Shown in pieces: positions 11,990-23,001 of a stretch of DNA of 64,000 nucleotides. Origin of the DNA: Athripsodes cinereus (taxonomy: Eukaryota > Arthropoda > Insecta > Trichoptera > Leptoceridae); contig OX388309.1 of NCBI GenBank assembly GCA_947579605.1, forward strand, positions 20,527,071 through 20,591,070, given 5' to 3'. Each line of letters begins with the position of its first letter. Within the stretch, counting starts at the first letter, position 1. The translations under genes were made by a program, and so were the position numbers. Under the pieces are notes generated by a model. It saw only the letters and a program-made list of their open reading frames with translations, made no database searches and was not told the origin of the DNA.

Positions 11990-12020
11990 TCACGAATGCG
12001 CACTGAGCTAACCTTTTATA
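11990..12020 (-). promoter_or_regulatory. Candidate core promoter (TATA box) of the secreted-precursor gene
   Basis: On the minus strand TATAAAAG occupies 12020-12013, about 80 bp upstream of the predicted ATG at 11941. A TCAGT initiator-like word lies at 12006-12002, only about 16 bp from the TATA start, which is too close for the usual spacing of about 30 bp. Initiation nearer 11990 is therefore more likely, giving a 5' UTR of roughly 50 nt. Seen in sequence; function is inferred from position relative to the spliced ORF. Confidence 0.4.
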
Positions 12021-12366
12021 TGAATTACACGTTATTTATATTATATTACTGTATTAGGTGCTTGTACAGACCAATGTATCTGAAACCTAATGGCCAAATC
12101 AGGGTAGCACTGACGTGAACAAAATATTCCTTTATAATAAATCGCTAATTACTTTTCTTGAATGTATTTTTCCTGCTCTACCATTAGGAGGTTTTGAAAT
12201 ATGATAAAAAGGGAGGCGATTCTCCATTAGTGAAAGAACGTATTTTTCATATCATTCAAATATATTATTTATGGTAACATTATAAAGTTTAGCAAGCCAC
12301 TTATTGAAAGTACCCATTAGGTATAGAATATATGTAGGTATGTCTCGATAATATTCTCAAGGATAT

Positions 12367-12530
12367 ATAATAATAATAATAAACTTTATTGTACAAAATA
12401 TTTGGATACAAATAATAAGGTTACATGGTATAAACGAGTAATTTTGCACAATTATTATTATTTGGATGATTTAATGAGCGAGTTTATCGCCGGGACGCGA
12501 TATCTTCCAACTATATATGACACACATCTC
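12367..12530 (-). mobile_element. LINE 3' UTR tail ('CGATATCTTCCAACTA' family)
   Basis: Plus strand: (ATA)n-AACTTTATTG..., then GAGCGAGTTTATCGCCGGGA and CGCGATATCTTCCAACTA. It matches the 3' UTR of the coding-linked copy at 16.5-17.0 kb, which ties this tail family to a CR1/Jockey-like ORF. Confidence 0.65.
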
Positions 12531-13599
12531 ATCAAAAATAATGTTTTCTCACGTACATGAAGAGCATAAAATAAAAATATAAGTTTAGATATTTAAAGTG
12601 TACGGATCTGTATAACTCATTAGGTTTCCGTGTTTTATTTCATGGAAGATTATGAAGTGATTAAACAGGGTAAACATACAAATAAACAATACACAAAATG
12701 TTTAATATCTACCTCTGTATGTCGAATAATAAAGGTACCTTTAATTATGGAAATAACGAAACCATGTATTAAAACTCTATTCTATAAATAATATATACAA
12801 TAATTACATACATAGCTATATGCCTTACTCTGAATAAATATAGTTTCAGTGCCTACCATTTATAATAATTGATTTTATGAAGATAATAATTATAGTATCA
12901 GTAAATTTAATTATATTACCTATCTTATTTTTTTAAATCACATTGTCAACATAACGCAATTAAATAAGTAATTATAGAACGTGTAAGTACTTCTAAAGTA
13001 ATACATTTTAATCAACTTATAACATCTTTTTGCTTAAGGTGATTATGCACTGTGTATTGTTATTTCTTTCTATAGGTGAGATGAATAAGGCATAACAAAA
13101 CAAATTCAAAGAAACATTTTTAAATATTTTAAGTTAAGTAATATTATCTAATAACCAAGAATTTCTGAGACAAGGTATTATGCCCGCATATTATTATGAA
13201 TAATGCAATGGTATTTATACAAAGCAAGAGTTAATATGTGTGTAATATTATGCATTGTATGGAGTATAGACCATAGTGTCAATAGATACATTATTTAGCC
13301 ACTTCAAAATAAATGAGTTGGACATTAAACTGATAATTTTATTGTTATAAAATTTAAATACTTAGAAAGATTAACCACCAAAGATGACGAATAATCATTA
13401 TTGGATAAAATGAGCTTAAAACTCTCCATGAAAAAAATGTGACATACAAAGACAGAAGTTACATGTTATGAAATTAGTTGGTACTGGTAATTTTTAAATG
13501 GGTTATTTTATTATTGCAAATTTTAGTTGTTTGTGTTCAGAAACATTTAATATATGTAGATACCTATGTAGGTATATTTTTCATTATTTTTAATGATGT

Positions 13600-13880
13600 T
13601 TGCGATGGTTTGGATATGTGCAACGAATGGATGAAGAAAAGATGATGAAGAGAGTGTATCTAAAAAAGGGGATGCGAGAAAACACGGATATTCGAGAACT
13701 ATGTGGCTTGAAAACATGGATCAAATTCTTAAGGATGGTGACATGATGAATAAAAGAAATTGAATTGCATGCATGATAAATTTCCTTAATGTGGAAAAGG
13801 CTAATAAAGTATGAAAAGATGGGCTAATTTGGCGTTCAATTCTCCCTGCCTTCTCCGCATGGGATATGGCGTGAGGATAT
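13600..13880 (+). mobile_element. LINE 3' fragment, 'GRPRTTWLD...WRSILSAY' family, copy 1
   Basis: Broken frames read RWFGYVQRMDEEKMMKRVY, then RELCGLKTWIKFL (a shifted version of RTTWLDNVDQIL), and finish with WRSILPAFSAWDMA before TGA and the family-specific end 'GGGATATGGCGTGAGG'. Two further copies occur at 26.5 kb and 38.3 kb. This copy has several indels and is plainly dead. Confidence 0.75.
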
Positions 13881-13934
13881 TATAATAGAGAACCCTCAGG
13901 TATTTCATCCACCCCCATACCTGCGCACACACCC

Positions 13935-14120
13935 ACCCATACACATAAAACATACATATTGACAATTTACACAGATCGAGCTAGTCTCAAACTAAGATTT
14001 GCATTTTGTATTATGGGTACCTACTAACGCGACGATACCCACATACAACGCACCAAACACATAATATACCTACAATATCTAACACCCAGACCTAGGACAA
14101 TTTGAAAAAGACATTTTTAA
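13935..14120 (-). mobile_element. tRNA-derived SINE body, 5'-truncated
   Basis: The reverse complement matches the 3.2 kb SINE from 'CTTTTTCAAATTGTCCTAGG' to 'ACTAGCTCGATCTGTGTAAA'. The tRNA head is missing. It sits 55 bp right of a LINE fragment in the opposite orientation. Confidence 0.7.
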
Positions 14121-14984
14121 TTTTAAAGCGATTTGGGTGGGAAACAAAGATGATGGCACGCGCCCATTGTTTAGAATTCCAAAAACCAGAAACTATCGTA
14201 AGGTAGGTAGGTAGTTTTATGTTCACATTAGCTTTATGTTATTGTTTAAAACTTCAATAACAATATTATGTTAAGCTATAGTTTTTACTTTCCTGTATTG
14301 TTGTGCTGTTTTGCAGTATCTATTATACGAGTATTATACCTACTGTACGACACGTAAAATAACGACTAATCGATATTCAATTTGTAGAATAACAAGTATT
14401 TTTTTAACATAAATTTTATTAATTTCATCAAAGGTATTATTTGCAAGTGTATTGTATCATGTTAACTAGAATTATTTTGACTTAGACTGGAATAAAATTT
14501 ATAGGAACATCTATAAAATTCTTATTCACGTTTATAAGTGTAAACAAGTGGATGCCCTTTGATGATATATATATATAATAGAGGTCCAAATAATAAATAT
14601 GATTATTGTGACGCTCGGAAGTTACTTAGCAAACAAATAAATCCATATCAAGTAATATATCACGATTATTTTTTATCAACTCTGTGAGTACCTACCTACC
14701 TGTAGGTACCTACTACCTGTATACGTATGAAGGATTGTATAAGCATCTTAAATCAAATATAAATTTATTCATGAGAATCAAAGCAGGGGGTACGTCAAAA
14801 CCTCTTCATAGGTACAGGCGATGTGGAATATACGTTCATTTACAAATTTATCTTTTCCAAAGTGGTTAATATTTCTTAATGGAATTTTATTAAATTTTAT
14901 CAACGAATTAAAAAAATATGTAGATGAAACCAAATTGATGTCACCTTTTATCAAATCCTTTAAAATGTATTGTTTAGATTTAAA

Positions 14985-15175
14985 GAAACATATACAACCG
15001 GTGATTTGCCTTCGATTAACGAACAAAATAAAATTGTACTTTTTTCAGGAATGGTGTTTTATGAGAGAGGGGCGTCCAAGGTTTCGGAAACCTCGAGGAC
15101 AAAAGAACAGTACCTACTTTTTTTGCATTGAACATTCTCAAAACATATTATCATTGGATATTCTCGAAACATAAT
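14985..15175 (-). mobile_element. Degenerate LINE 3' fragment related to the copy at 18.4-18.85 kb
   Basis: Positions 15060-15170 match, word by word but with gaps, the 'GAGGGACGCCCGGGCCGACGG ... CATTCTCAAAACATG' block of the 18.4 kb copy (here GAGGGGCGTCCAAGGTTTCGG and CATTCTCAAAACATA). Orientation is the same, so the retrotransposon sense strand is minus. Plus-strand open frames over this stretch are shadows. Confidence 0.6.
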
Positions 15176-16154
15176 ATTTTAGAAATAAATCGTTTATCAC
15201 GAAGGTAAGTAACACAGGGAGGCACTGTCTGTAGTTAAGAAGTTATGTTGGTTTAAGTGTTGTGTTATGTCTGGCTAAGTAGAGGGTAGCAGAGCATCTA
15301 TCAGTGATACTTCACAGTCTACAGTATTTAATATGTTACATAAATTGTATGTATCTATCCAGCAGTACTATACTGTATTGTAGGTTACAAGACGTTTAAG
15401 AATTTACTTAGTGACAGAGTTAAACAAACGTTGGTTGGACATGGACATGCCATGAGATGGTTCCTAATGAAAGTCGTGATCTGCCCGAATATTATTTTAT
15501 TCATTCTTAAAATAATATTCCTTTTATTTTGTATGTGTTGGGCCAAGTTCACATTGTGAGGTCACGATTGTTTAAACTAATGTAATTTTGAACACAGGTT
15601 CCGGCAGCATATTATCACTACCATCATTTTTATAGATAATTTTCTTCATTGATGCCCCCGGGGAGTAACGAGCATTAACTCGTTATCATTTTATTATTTC
15701 GTAGATTTATTTGAATATAAAGTTTCTTATTCTTCTTTACACGTTTTGGGTTCATCTTGGACATCAATCTGTTTAAATTTTCAACTTTTTTCAGTAATCT
15801 TCTTTACAGCATCAAAATATCTAGTCATAGGCTTTTCTAAACAGAGAGTAGGTGCCTATTCTCGGTTACTACTCTGGAAATGTCTTTGTCAACCTTGAAT
15901 CGAAGTATCTGGCAGCATGCCCTACTTAACAAAGGGCAGCTGTTTTTTTTATTTCAATATTTTTAATGAATGAATAATTTTTCTAGTTGTTTTTATAGTT
16001 GTTTGCGCTGTCTTATTGAAAGGAATTAATGAAAGGTAGACATTGAAAATTATCCGTAAATTCTAATCATACATATTTATTGGACGCCCGATTTTAATTA
16101 GATGTCCAATTTATAACAAAAATCTACACCATTCCATCTATAGATTTGCGAAAT

Positions 16155-16332
16155 CGTCGGTAGCCTGGAGGTAGAGTCTCGGCCTTATGAACATGAGGTC
16201 CGAGGTTCGATCCCAGGTGCCGGCAAACTCCCCTTTCACGACACAAGCTTTTAGCTTACTGTGAAAGGTGTATAAGGTTGTATGTGGGTTTATAACAAAA
16301 CCCAGAAATACCTTTTTATAAAAAAAAAAGAA
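16155..16332 (+). mobile_element. tRNA-derived SINE of a second family
   Basis: The head CGGTAGCCTGGAGGTAGAGT and the B box GAGGTTCGATCCCAGG are tRNA-like. The body has a short inverted repeat CTTTCACGACACAAGC...TTACTGTGAAAG and the element ends in a run of about ten A. It differs from the 3.2 kb SINE throughout the body. Confidence 0.65.
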
Positions 16333-16534
16333 AAGATCAGTGAGTGAATGTGTATATACCTACGTAGATATATTATGTATTGTAATAACATGTTTCCAAT
16401 CTCTGGATCTGATAAATACAAATAAAAAAATAGCTACCTATAGATATGCTCTTATTATTACGATAAAATATACACAGTAGTTCTGAAGTGAGGTTTTATA
16501 ATAAAAAGATGCGGTGCGATTGATAAAGAAATAA

Positions 16535-17006
16535 TAATTTTTATTTATTTATTTATTCATTCTTTACTGTACATTGATAAAAAACAATTACATAAAAGGT
16601 ATACATTCAAATTAAATACAATCAATATACAGAGGGCGAGTTTATCGCAAAGGCGCGATCTCTTCCAACTAACCCAAAAGTATTAACTTAAAAAATAAAC
16701 AAACATATGATGAAAATAAAAAAACATACACACATATATATAAAAAGGGAGACTGAAAAAAAAAAAAAAAAAAAAACAAACATATATGCATAAAGGGAAA
16801 GGAAAAGGGGGGAAAAGGGGGGGGGGGGTTAGGAGTGATGGGTTTCAGGTTTCAGAGGCTGTGTTTGTGTTTGTTGAAATCATTTTGTCCTTAACGGCTC
16901 GCTTGAAAGACGTCAGACTTTGAGTCAGCCTAAATTTTGAAGGGAGATTATTCCAGCAACGAGCACCCTGAACTGCAAAAGATTTAATAATCTGGATAGA
17001 GAGAAA
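16535..17006 (-). mobile_element. LINE C-terminus and 3' UTR with AATAAA-rich tail
   Basis: From 17006 to 16845 the minus strand is open for 53 codons: FLSIQIIKSFAVQGARCWNN, LPSKFRLTQSLTSFKRAVKD, then KMISTNTNTASET and TGA. The pattern 'SF.V.GA..WN.LP...R...SL..FK' is the C-terminal signature of CR1/Jockey-like reverse transcriptases. The 3' UTR carries a (G)n/(A)n stretch at 16757-16830, the GTTGGAAGAGATCGCGCC...CGATAAACTCGCC block near 16670-16636, and ends in AATAAATAAATAAA at about 16540. Coherent and in frame, hence fairly young. Confidence 0.8.
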
Positions 17007-17227
17007 ATATAATAATATGCCTATGTATATAGGTACCTATAACTTATAATACGTACATAACTATATATAACACTCATATCTCACCTACCATGCAATCATA
17101 GGTATGATGTAGAATGATAGATGTTACGAAGAGATCCTTATAGAGAGAGAGAGTAAACTAACCGAGAGAGTAGGTACTTACCGAGTATACCAATACAATT
17201 AGTTTTGTTGATACAAAAAATAATACT

Positions 17228-17450
17228 ATGATGCCACATCTTACAAGTGGGGTAGCCAGCAGACTAGCTGTATAAAATAAGTATGCAAATTGTCCTCTTT
17301 GTACCAATAACAAATAAGACATTCAGGATGGATGGGATGCCTCATGTTCCGAGGAATTCCCGTCAAAGAATGGGTCTTCCACTTTTTTAGAGTTTTTCCA
17401 AGTTATCAAAGTTTAAAACCAGGTGTAGAGCATCACAAAAAGTCCTTAAA
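17228..17450 (-). mobile_element. (TAG)n-tailed repeat copy with inverted 5' part
   Basis: Left part is the reverse-strand tail (TTACAAGTGGGGTAGCCAGC, ACATTCAGGATGGATGGGAT). From about 17345 the upstream block TGGGTCTTCCACTTTTTTAG appears in forward orientation, whereas in the 40.6 kb copy both blocks share one orientation. This arrangement fits a 5' inversion during target-primed reverse transcription. Confidence 0.55.
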
Positions 17451-17835
17451 AATCTTCAGTGTAGTGATGGAGTATTTGCATCCCAATTTCAGAAATAACA
17501 ACTTGATAGAATCGTAAAAATAATTACAATTTACCTTAGACAAATACTTAATTTGAAACGTAGCATACCGTCGATCGACCCATGAAACCTCTTTGTGTCA
17601 ATTTTATCAACCAAATTTTATTATTTGATTTGCCGACCCGAATTTACCGATGAAATAATATCGGATAGGTACATACATATATATTAAATATCTTATGTGC
17701 TACTTTGTGTTAAATAATTCGTGAAAACTCACATGTACCTACCTACTTAACTACTTGAAAATGATTCTGTGAAAGTTTTCGACACACACGAAGACACCTT
17801 CAACGTAGCGACGTTGGACAATTAATTATATAATT

Positions 17836-18119
17836 ACATCAGCAAAACATGGGTGCTGTAATGCCTGTAACTACTTGCTCTGGAGGTGGGGAAAAAGAGA
17901 TTCCCCTGATTGTGAATGTGAAGATGTGCAGACGGTGAGACATATAGTGCAGGACTGTCATTTCAAAAAAATCAGTGGGGATTTGCAAGACATCCATGAA
18001 GCGGGACCGGAGGCGGTGAACTGGCTCTCAGCACAAGAGCCAAGACTGTAGAGGACACGACGCAGCCCACGTGGGTTAAGATTTATCAACACCGAGCCAT
18101 ACGAAAAGTAAAGTAAGGC
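17836..18119 (+). mobile_element. LINE RNase H C-terminal fragment and 3' UTR
   Basis: The plus frame from about 17839 to TAG at 18049-18051 reads AKHGCCNACNYLLWRWGKRD, SPDCECEDVQTVRHIVQDC, then GDLQDIHEAGPEAVNWLSAQ and EPRL. The 'SPDC.C...QT..HI...C' pattern marks the end of the RNase H/zinc-knuckle region in Jockey/I-type ORF2. A 68-bp 3' flank continues to GAAAAGTAAAGTAAG. No ATG is needed because it is a truncated insertion. Confidence 0.75.
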
Positions 18120-18423
18120 AAAACAGTTTTTTGATCTGATTTAATTTAACTTCATCAACTCAGCGAAGAGGTAGGCATGCCACTCGTCCTTAATGTATTA
18201 TTTTTTAATGAATGGATGACGTAGAGCTTTCGTCACTATAAGTAAGAATCTACCAACATAGTTCTTATCAATACGATTTTACACTTGATTCGGTGAAGTA
18301 TATAGACGGATGTGTCATACGCATACCTAATACATACAAGACACACGTTAAAGTTATAGTTTTACTTGCATTTCATTGCCATAAAAGTTGGCGTCTTTTA
18401 TTTATTTTCTTACAATACCTACT

Positions 18424-18850
18424 TCATCATCATCATCATCGCCCTCAACGCTCCTCTCGGGAGCACAGGGCAGAAACCAGCCTCCTCCATTCAGAGCGTC
18501 TCTGTGCCAATTGCGTCACCTCTTTCCACGACATTCCTTGCGCTCTGATTATCGTTGTCATAGGAACGGTGTATTGTGAAAGAGGGACGCCCGGGCCGAC
18601 GGAACCCCTGCGGACGGAAAAACAGTGCACTTTTTGGCCAACTATCATTAGGCATTCTCAAAACATGTCCCAGCCAGGACCATCGTCTCTCCTGTATTAC
18701 GGAGATTAGGTCTACAGGTCTCTGCTGGGTGCGCCGGCGCACAGCATCATTTGTAACATGTTCATACCATTTGACATCCAAAATCCTTCTAAGACACCCG
18801 TTTTCAAAGCTTAGTATCTTCCGCTCCTGAGCCTTGGTTAAGTGCCAATA
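18424..18850 (-). mobile_element. LINE 3' fragment with (GAT)n tail, 'RRTQQ...WSWLGHVLRMP' family
   Basis: The minus strand encodes LTKAQERKILSFENGCLRR, DVKWYEHVTNDAVRRRTQQ and RRWSWLGHVLRMPNDSWPK; then, after a frameshift near the GRP motif, WKEVTQLAQRRSEWRRLVSA and LCS before the stop. This is the C-terminal region of the endonuclease-reverse transcriptase of an abundant insect non-LTR family. It is GC-rich compared with its surroundings and ends in a CATCAT microsatellite at about 18426-18440 (3' end of the element). The 5' end is truncated at about 18850. Confidence 0.85.
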
Positions 18851-19156
18851 CCTACTTACATAAGTAGAATTTGTCTGTTAATGTATTGTTTAGATGTGTG
18901 CATATGATATGATATGGCGGTTGTATGGTGCGGTACTTTTGCTCTGTTCTGTTCTTGTACTAATAATAATAAAGAAATTCCTTGATCAGTCTAGCGAACA
19001 TGAATACTGGCTACCGGTTGTATTCCGTATGGTCGGGAGAGCAGGGTTTCACTATTCTGTACCATTTTGTTTATCGGATAAATTGTGTCAGCTGTTTTTC
19101 TATAGATAAAAACCAAATAGATTAACAAACAAAAATAAATTAAACATACCATAAGA

Positions 19157-19285
19157 AAAGTTTTTCCACGGTATAGATTTTTATTGAGAGAGAGACGCCT
19201 TTCGTCTTTCAAAGATATTGCCAATCTCCTTGATAGACGAAAGGCGTCCCACTCAATTAAAATCTTTATAGTGGAAAAACTTTTT
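19157..19285. repeat. Long hairpin (inverted repeat, arms about 50 bp)
   Basis: The left arm AAAAGTTTTTCCACGGTATA ... GACGCCTTTCGTCT (to 19207) pairs with AGACGAAAGGCGTC ... GTGGAAAAACTTTTTT (19235-19285), with a 27-nt loop. Few mismatches, so it would form a stable stem. It could be a small foldback MITE or a source of hairpin RNA. The minus-strand 101-codon frame crossing it is incidental. Confidence 0.75.
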
Positions 19286-20626
19286 TTTAGCTTCATTATG
19301 AAATTCTACTACCTAAACACGGATACAGTGAATAAATAAAAAATAATTAGAAACAAAAAACATTCTTACTAGCGCAACATGTAGTAGAAACATTAATTGA
19401 TTAAATACAAAAAATAATATATTACCTATATTTTGAATATTTACTCAGAAAATTCTAGTAAAGATGTGTTAATATAATTAAATTTATGTGTAATTTTATA
19501 ATAATTATCATGAGTTCTTATTCTTGCCCTGAATATCGGAAGCTTGTGCTGTCACTTTGCTTCTACGAGGGATAAAAAATAAAAAAGGTAGGTATGCTTT
19601 GAACATACGACAAATAAATTTCATCAGTAGCCCATATGCTATAAATATCATGTCGTTGTAATGAGTGAACCCTGCTCCTTGATACTTGACTGTTGACCGT
19701 TTCAAGTATTCACTCGTCTGATTGGAATCAACACACGGAAAGATGGGAAAATTAAAAATGTTATAATATGATTAACTACCCAACAACGAAGCACATAGCA
19801 ATACATACGAGTGGGTACCTACTTACAGTATGTACATACGAGACTATATGACATTTTACTTTTCGAGTGAGTGTCCAATAGGTATCTGCCATACAGTAAA
19901 TTAATATGGTGTTGTTTAAATCTAAAGTAGGCACAGTTACATGATGTCTTGCTAAAAGAAATTACCAAAACAATCTTTTCTGAATTTTAACAATTTTATT
20001 ACATTATGCAAGTGTTTTATTGATATTTTAAAATTAATGATAAATCTCGGAATCGGATGTTCATTAACTTGTAATTTAAACGAGATACATGAATTTCCAA
20101 TGGAGTTTGTATCTATTCATGACTGAAGACAAACTGAGAACTTGTGAAACACTAGAAAACTACATGGATCGCATTGGCCGAAAGCTGTAATGGTACCAGT
20201 CTTTTCAGTAATAATAATAATAATGTGTTGTTTTCGAACAAAGTCAAAGCTGCTGGCATTTAATAGGAGTGATTTAATGACCAAATTTACCATAATTAAT
20301 ATTTCAATCACTTCAGTCGGTCACTAGTAATAGCACTAACTATTCTGCTTTATGCACCCATATTACTATTTTACATACAAGTCTCTTCAATTGAATATCA
20401 TTTATGTATTACTACTGCCTGTGTGATATATATGTACAATGTACCTAATTACTGTGGATATTTTTATCGAAAATTAGACACCGTAACATATTAAGTTTTA
20501 ATTTACATAGTATTTAATGTAATATTATAATATCGGTTACTAATTTTACTCTATACGAGTATAATTATTAGGTAGTCGTGTAGATGTATATATTTCTATA
20601 CTTTTTTGTACATGTTGGAACACTGT

Positions 20627-20885
20627 CTATTTATTTATTTATTTATTTATTTATTTATTGATACATCAACGGCCCACTGGCCTTTTGATAGTAAGGTTGG
20701 CACAATATAAAATATAACAACAACAAATATTTCAGTATTATACAAATTAGTATAGATATAAACATTAACAGATGCTATGTTAAAGAGTATATAAAAATAA
20801 AAATATGCCAGACGTTCTTTTAGAAGTTTGATCTCAGTGTCTTGACTGGCAATCTTGGCTGAAGCTATACCCATAGCCGCCATAA
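20627..20885 (-). mobile_element. LINE 3' tail with (AATA)n end
   Basis: Nine or so TTTA units are followed by TTGATACATCAACGGCCCAC and TGGCCTTTTGATAGTAAGGT. Reversed, this is a 3' UTR ending in an AATAAATA array. The minus frame MAAMGIASAKIASQDTEIKL at its far end may be a coding remnant but I do not recognise it. Confidence 0.5.
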
Positions 20886-20897
20886 AGTCAAGAGATA

Positions 20898-21049
20898 TAG
20901 GTGTGATCTTTGATGGTGTAGGTGTGATCTATGTTTACTTAAATTTAATAAAATGAGTAGGTGTGATCTATGTTTACTTAGGTAAGCTATATGTTGTACT
21001 TAGGTAATAATAGGTGTGATCTATGTTTACTTAAATTTAATAAAATGAG
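20898..21049. repeat. Irregular tandem repeat of 'TAGGTGTGATCTATGTTTAC'
   Basis: The word occurs, complete or partial, near 20898, 20919, 20958 and 21011. A 39-bp segment with TTAAATTTAATAAAATGAG recurs exactly at 20919-20957 and 21011-21049. Unit spacing varies (21, 39 and 53 bp). Confidence 0.85.
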
Positions 21050-22586
21050 TAGGTAATGTCAAGTTATGTATAAGACGATCATGGCACTACGTATGTACCT
21101 ACTCGTATCTGGTAGAATATTTAGCTCACTCAGCAAGCAAAACCAAAAATCTATTGTCGTTTATGTATTATAAAAATATTTTAAATGTTTTTTAAGTAGG
21201 TACTTGGCAAAATATAATACTTATGTTTAAATTCGTATGTACTCCACCATCTCCAAATCGATGGAATATTATGTTTCCATTACATTTATTCAAATTTTCT
21301 AATTGTCTTATATTTATTATCACATTATACAATGTAGAGTCATTGAAGTTTTATTGATCTGTCAGATATTTTAGTAGGTAGTCTTCTAATCTAATAGTTT
21401 CATGTGCCTATATTATTAGGATGGTATCCCATTTCTACTGCAAAAAATTGAGACATTTTCTATTGTCCAACAAATATGTAATATCCAACATGGTAGTCTG
21501 GTGTTTTATATTTTATTGAAAGAAGATGTTAAGATTTTATGTGAAGATTAGGCGCAGTGGGACCTTGGACCACCTGTGAGGAAAATGGTTTGTTTTCAAA
21601 AAACATTGGAGAAAGGATCCCGCCCAATTCAAAACATATCTCTCACAATACTAAGTGGGCCCTACCTGATTCTTAGACTTAATATGTTATTAAATACTGT
21701 CACAAAAAACCTTTGGCGAATTTCACCATACTTACTTCTGTATCAATATGGATGAATGGTAGATAATATATTTAATTGTTTATTATATTTCGGAATCAAA
21801 TAATGAATCCAAGAAATATATTATTATTGTACATATTATAAAATTTTCGTCATTTGATTGAGTAAATACGTAAATAATAGAGTAAAATTATACCCATATA
21901 ATTTAGACATATTGATAGACAAGGAGAACTATTCCCGAAAACATAGTACTTGTAAGTAAAATAATCTTCCATACCAAGCAGTTTATAATATAAAACATAT
22001 TATGTTTTTAGCGTTCTTAATGGTAGGTATATCACATTAATGACAGATATTATAATGAATTTTACAGTATCAACTTCTCATTCGGAACTAAGTAGGTAGA
22101 TGCATATAGAGTAGCACAAAATGATTCAGCAAACGCAGAAAGCTATGCCAACATAAGTCAATCTATATTAAATACTTTCACAATAATACATATGTGAATT
22201 AATTAAAAACTTTGTAGGAGTATTCGTAACGCTACAACTTATACTAACAATAATTATTATTCTTAATATGATTATTACATATAAATTAATTAAAATATAA
22301 CGTAGGGTCACGCACGGCGGCTTTATCAAAGTATGTACGTACCATTACAATATTACATACCTATATACTATAGTGTTCAGTTCATGCAATGCAGTTAGTT
22401 GATAATGTGTAGTATGTATATGAAAGAAAAATAACCACATGCAAGATTTCACATTGCAGTAATGTATGCACTTACTATGATACATTGTCTATAGGCACAT
22501 ACGGTGACCAATAGTTAAAGAAATAAATTATCTAGAATTTAAATTAATTAAAGCTGATCCATTTTGGTATGACTGTACATAGTCAC

Positions 22587-23001
22587 ATTTGGGGAACATT
22601 CACAAAAAAAAAATTTCAACCCAAAAAATAGTACAGAAAATTAAAAAAATTATGGTGCTTTTTATATTTTTAAATGTGCATTTTTAAGGTTTTTATCACC
22701 ATTTAAAAAAGCAATTTTCGCACTTCGCCGCAAAAAGGTCCACTCGTGGCGGAGCAGTATTTGACAATATCAGGCGCTACAAACAGTACTAAGAGTGAAA
22801 TGTGTGGCAATACAAAATAGCGCCTAGCGACGTCACACCGGACTAATTCAATAACAGAAAATATGGATTTTTAAAATGAAAATAATGAATGAAAACTTTT
22901 ATTTTATCGTTTCTTATTAGAATATTTGTGATAAGCGTATATTTATTAATATGAATTGATAACATTAATTCATATTCCTCACACATGCATGTTCCCCAAA
23001 T
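22587..23001. repeat. Candidate 415-bp element with 13-bp terminal inverted repeats
   Basis: ATTTGGGGAACAT at 22587-22599 is exactly inverted at 22989-23001 (ATGTTCCCCAAAT). Inside is a higher-complexity stretch including GCGCTACAAACAGTACTAAG and AAATAGCGCCTAGCGACGTC, which itself carries GGCGCT...AGCGCC. No clear target duplication or ORF. Confidence 0.4.

Larger units (their letters stand above)
12021..16150. other. Upstream flank of the precursor gene
   Basis: Beyond the listed LINE tail, LINE fragment and SINE, I see nothing genic. At 15400-15480 the words TTGGTTGGACATGGACATGC and GAGATGGTTCCTAATGAAAG faintly echo the WLGHVLRMPNES coding block of a LINE, too decayed to call. Confidence 0.45.

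Noticed and set aside
14684..15174. Overlapping plus and minus frames of 60-117 codons
   Set aside because: No splice or domain support; the 3' half lies over a degenerate minus-strand LINE fragment.
16160..16230. tRNA gene
   Set aside because: tRNA-like head of a SINE with poly(A) end; no paired acceptor stem.
18293..18709. 138-codon plus frame with His run
   Set aside because: Antisense to a clear LINE coding fragment; the His run is the CAT microsatellite tail of that element.
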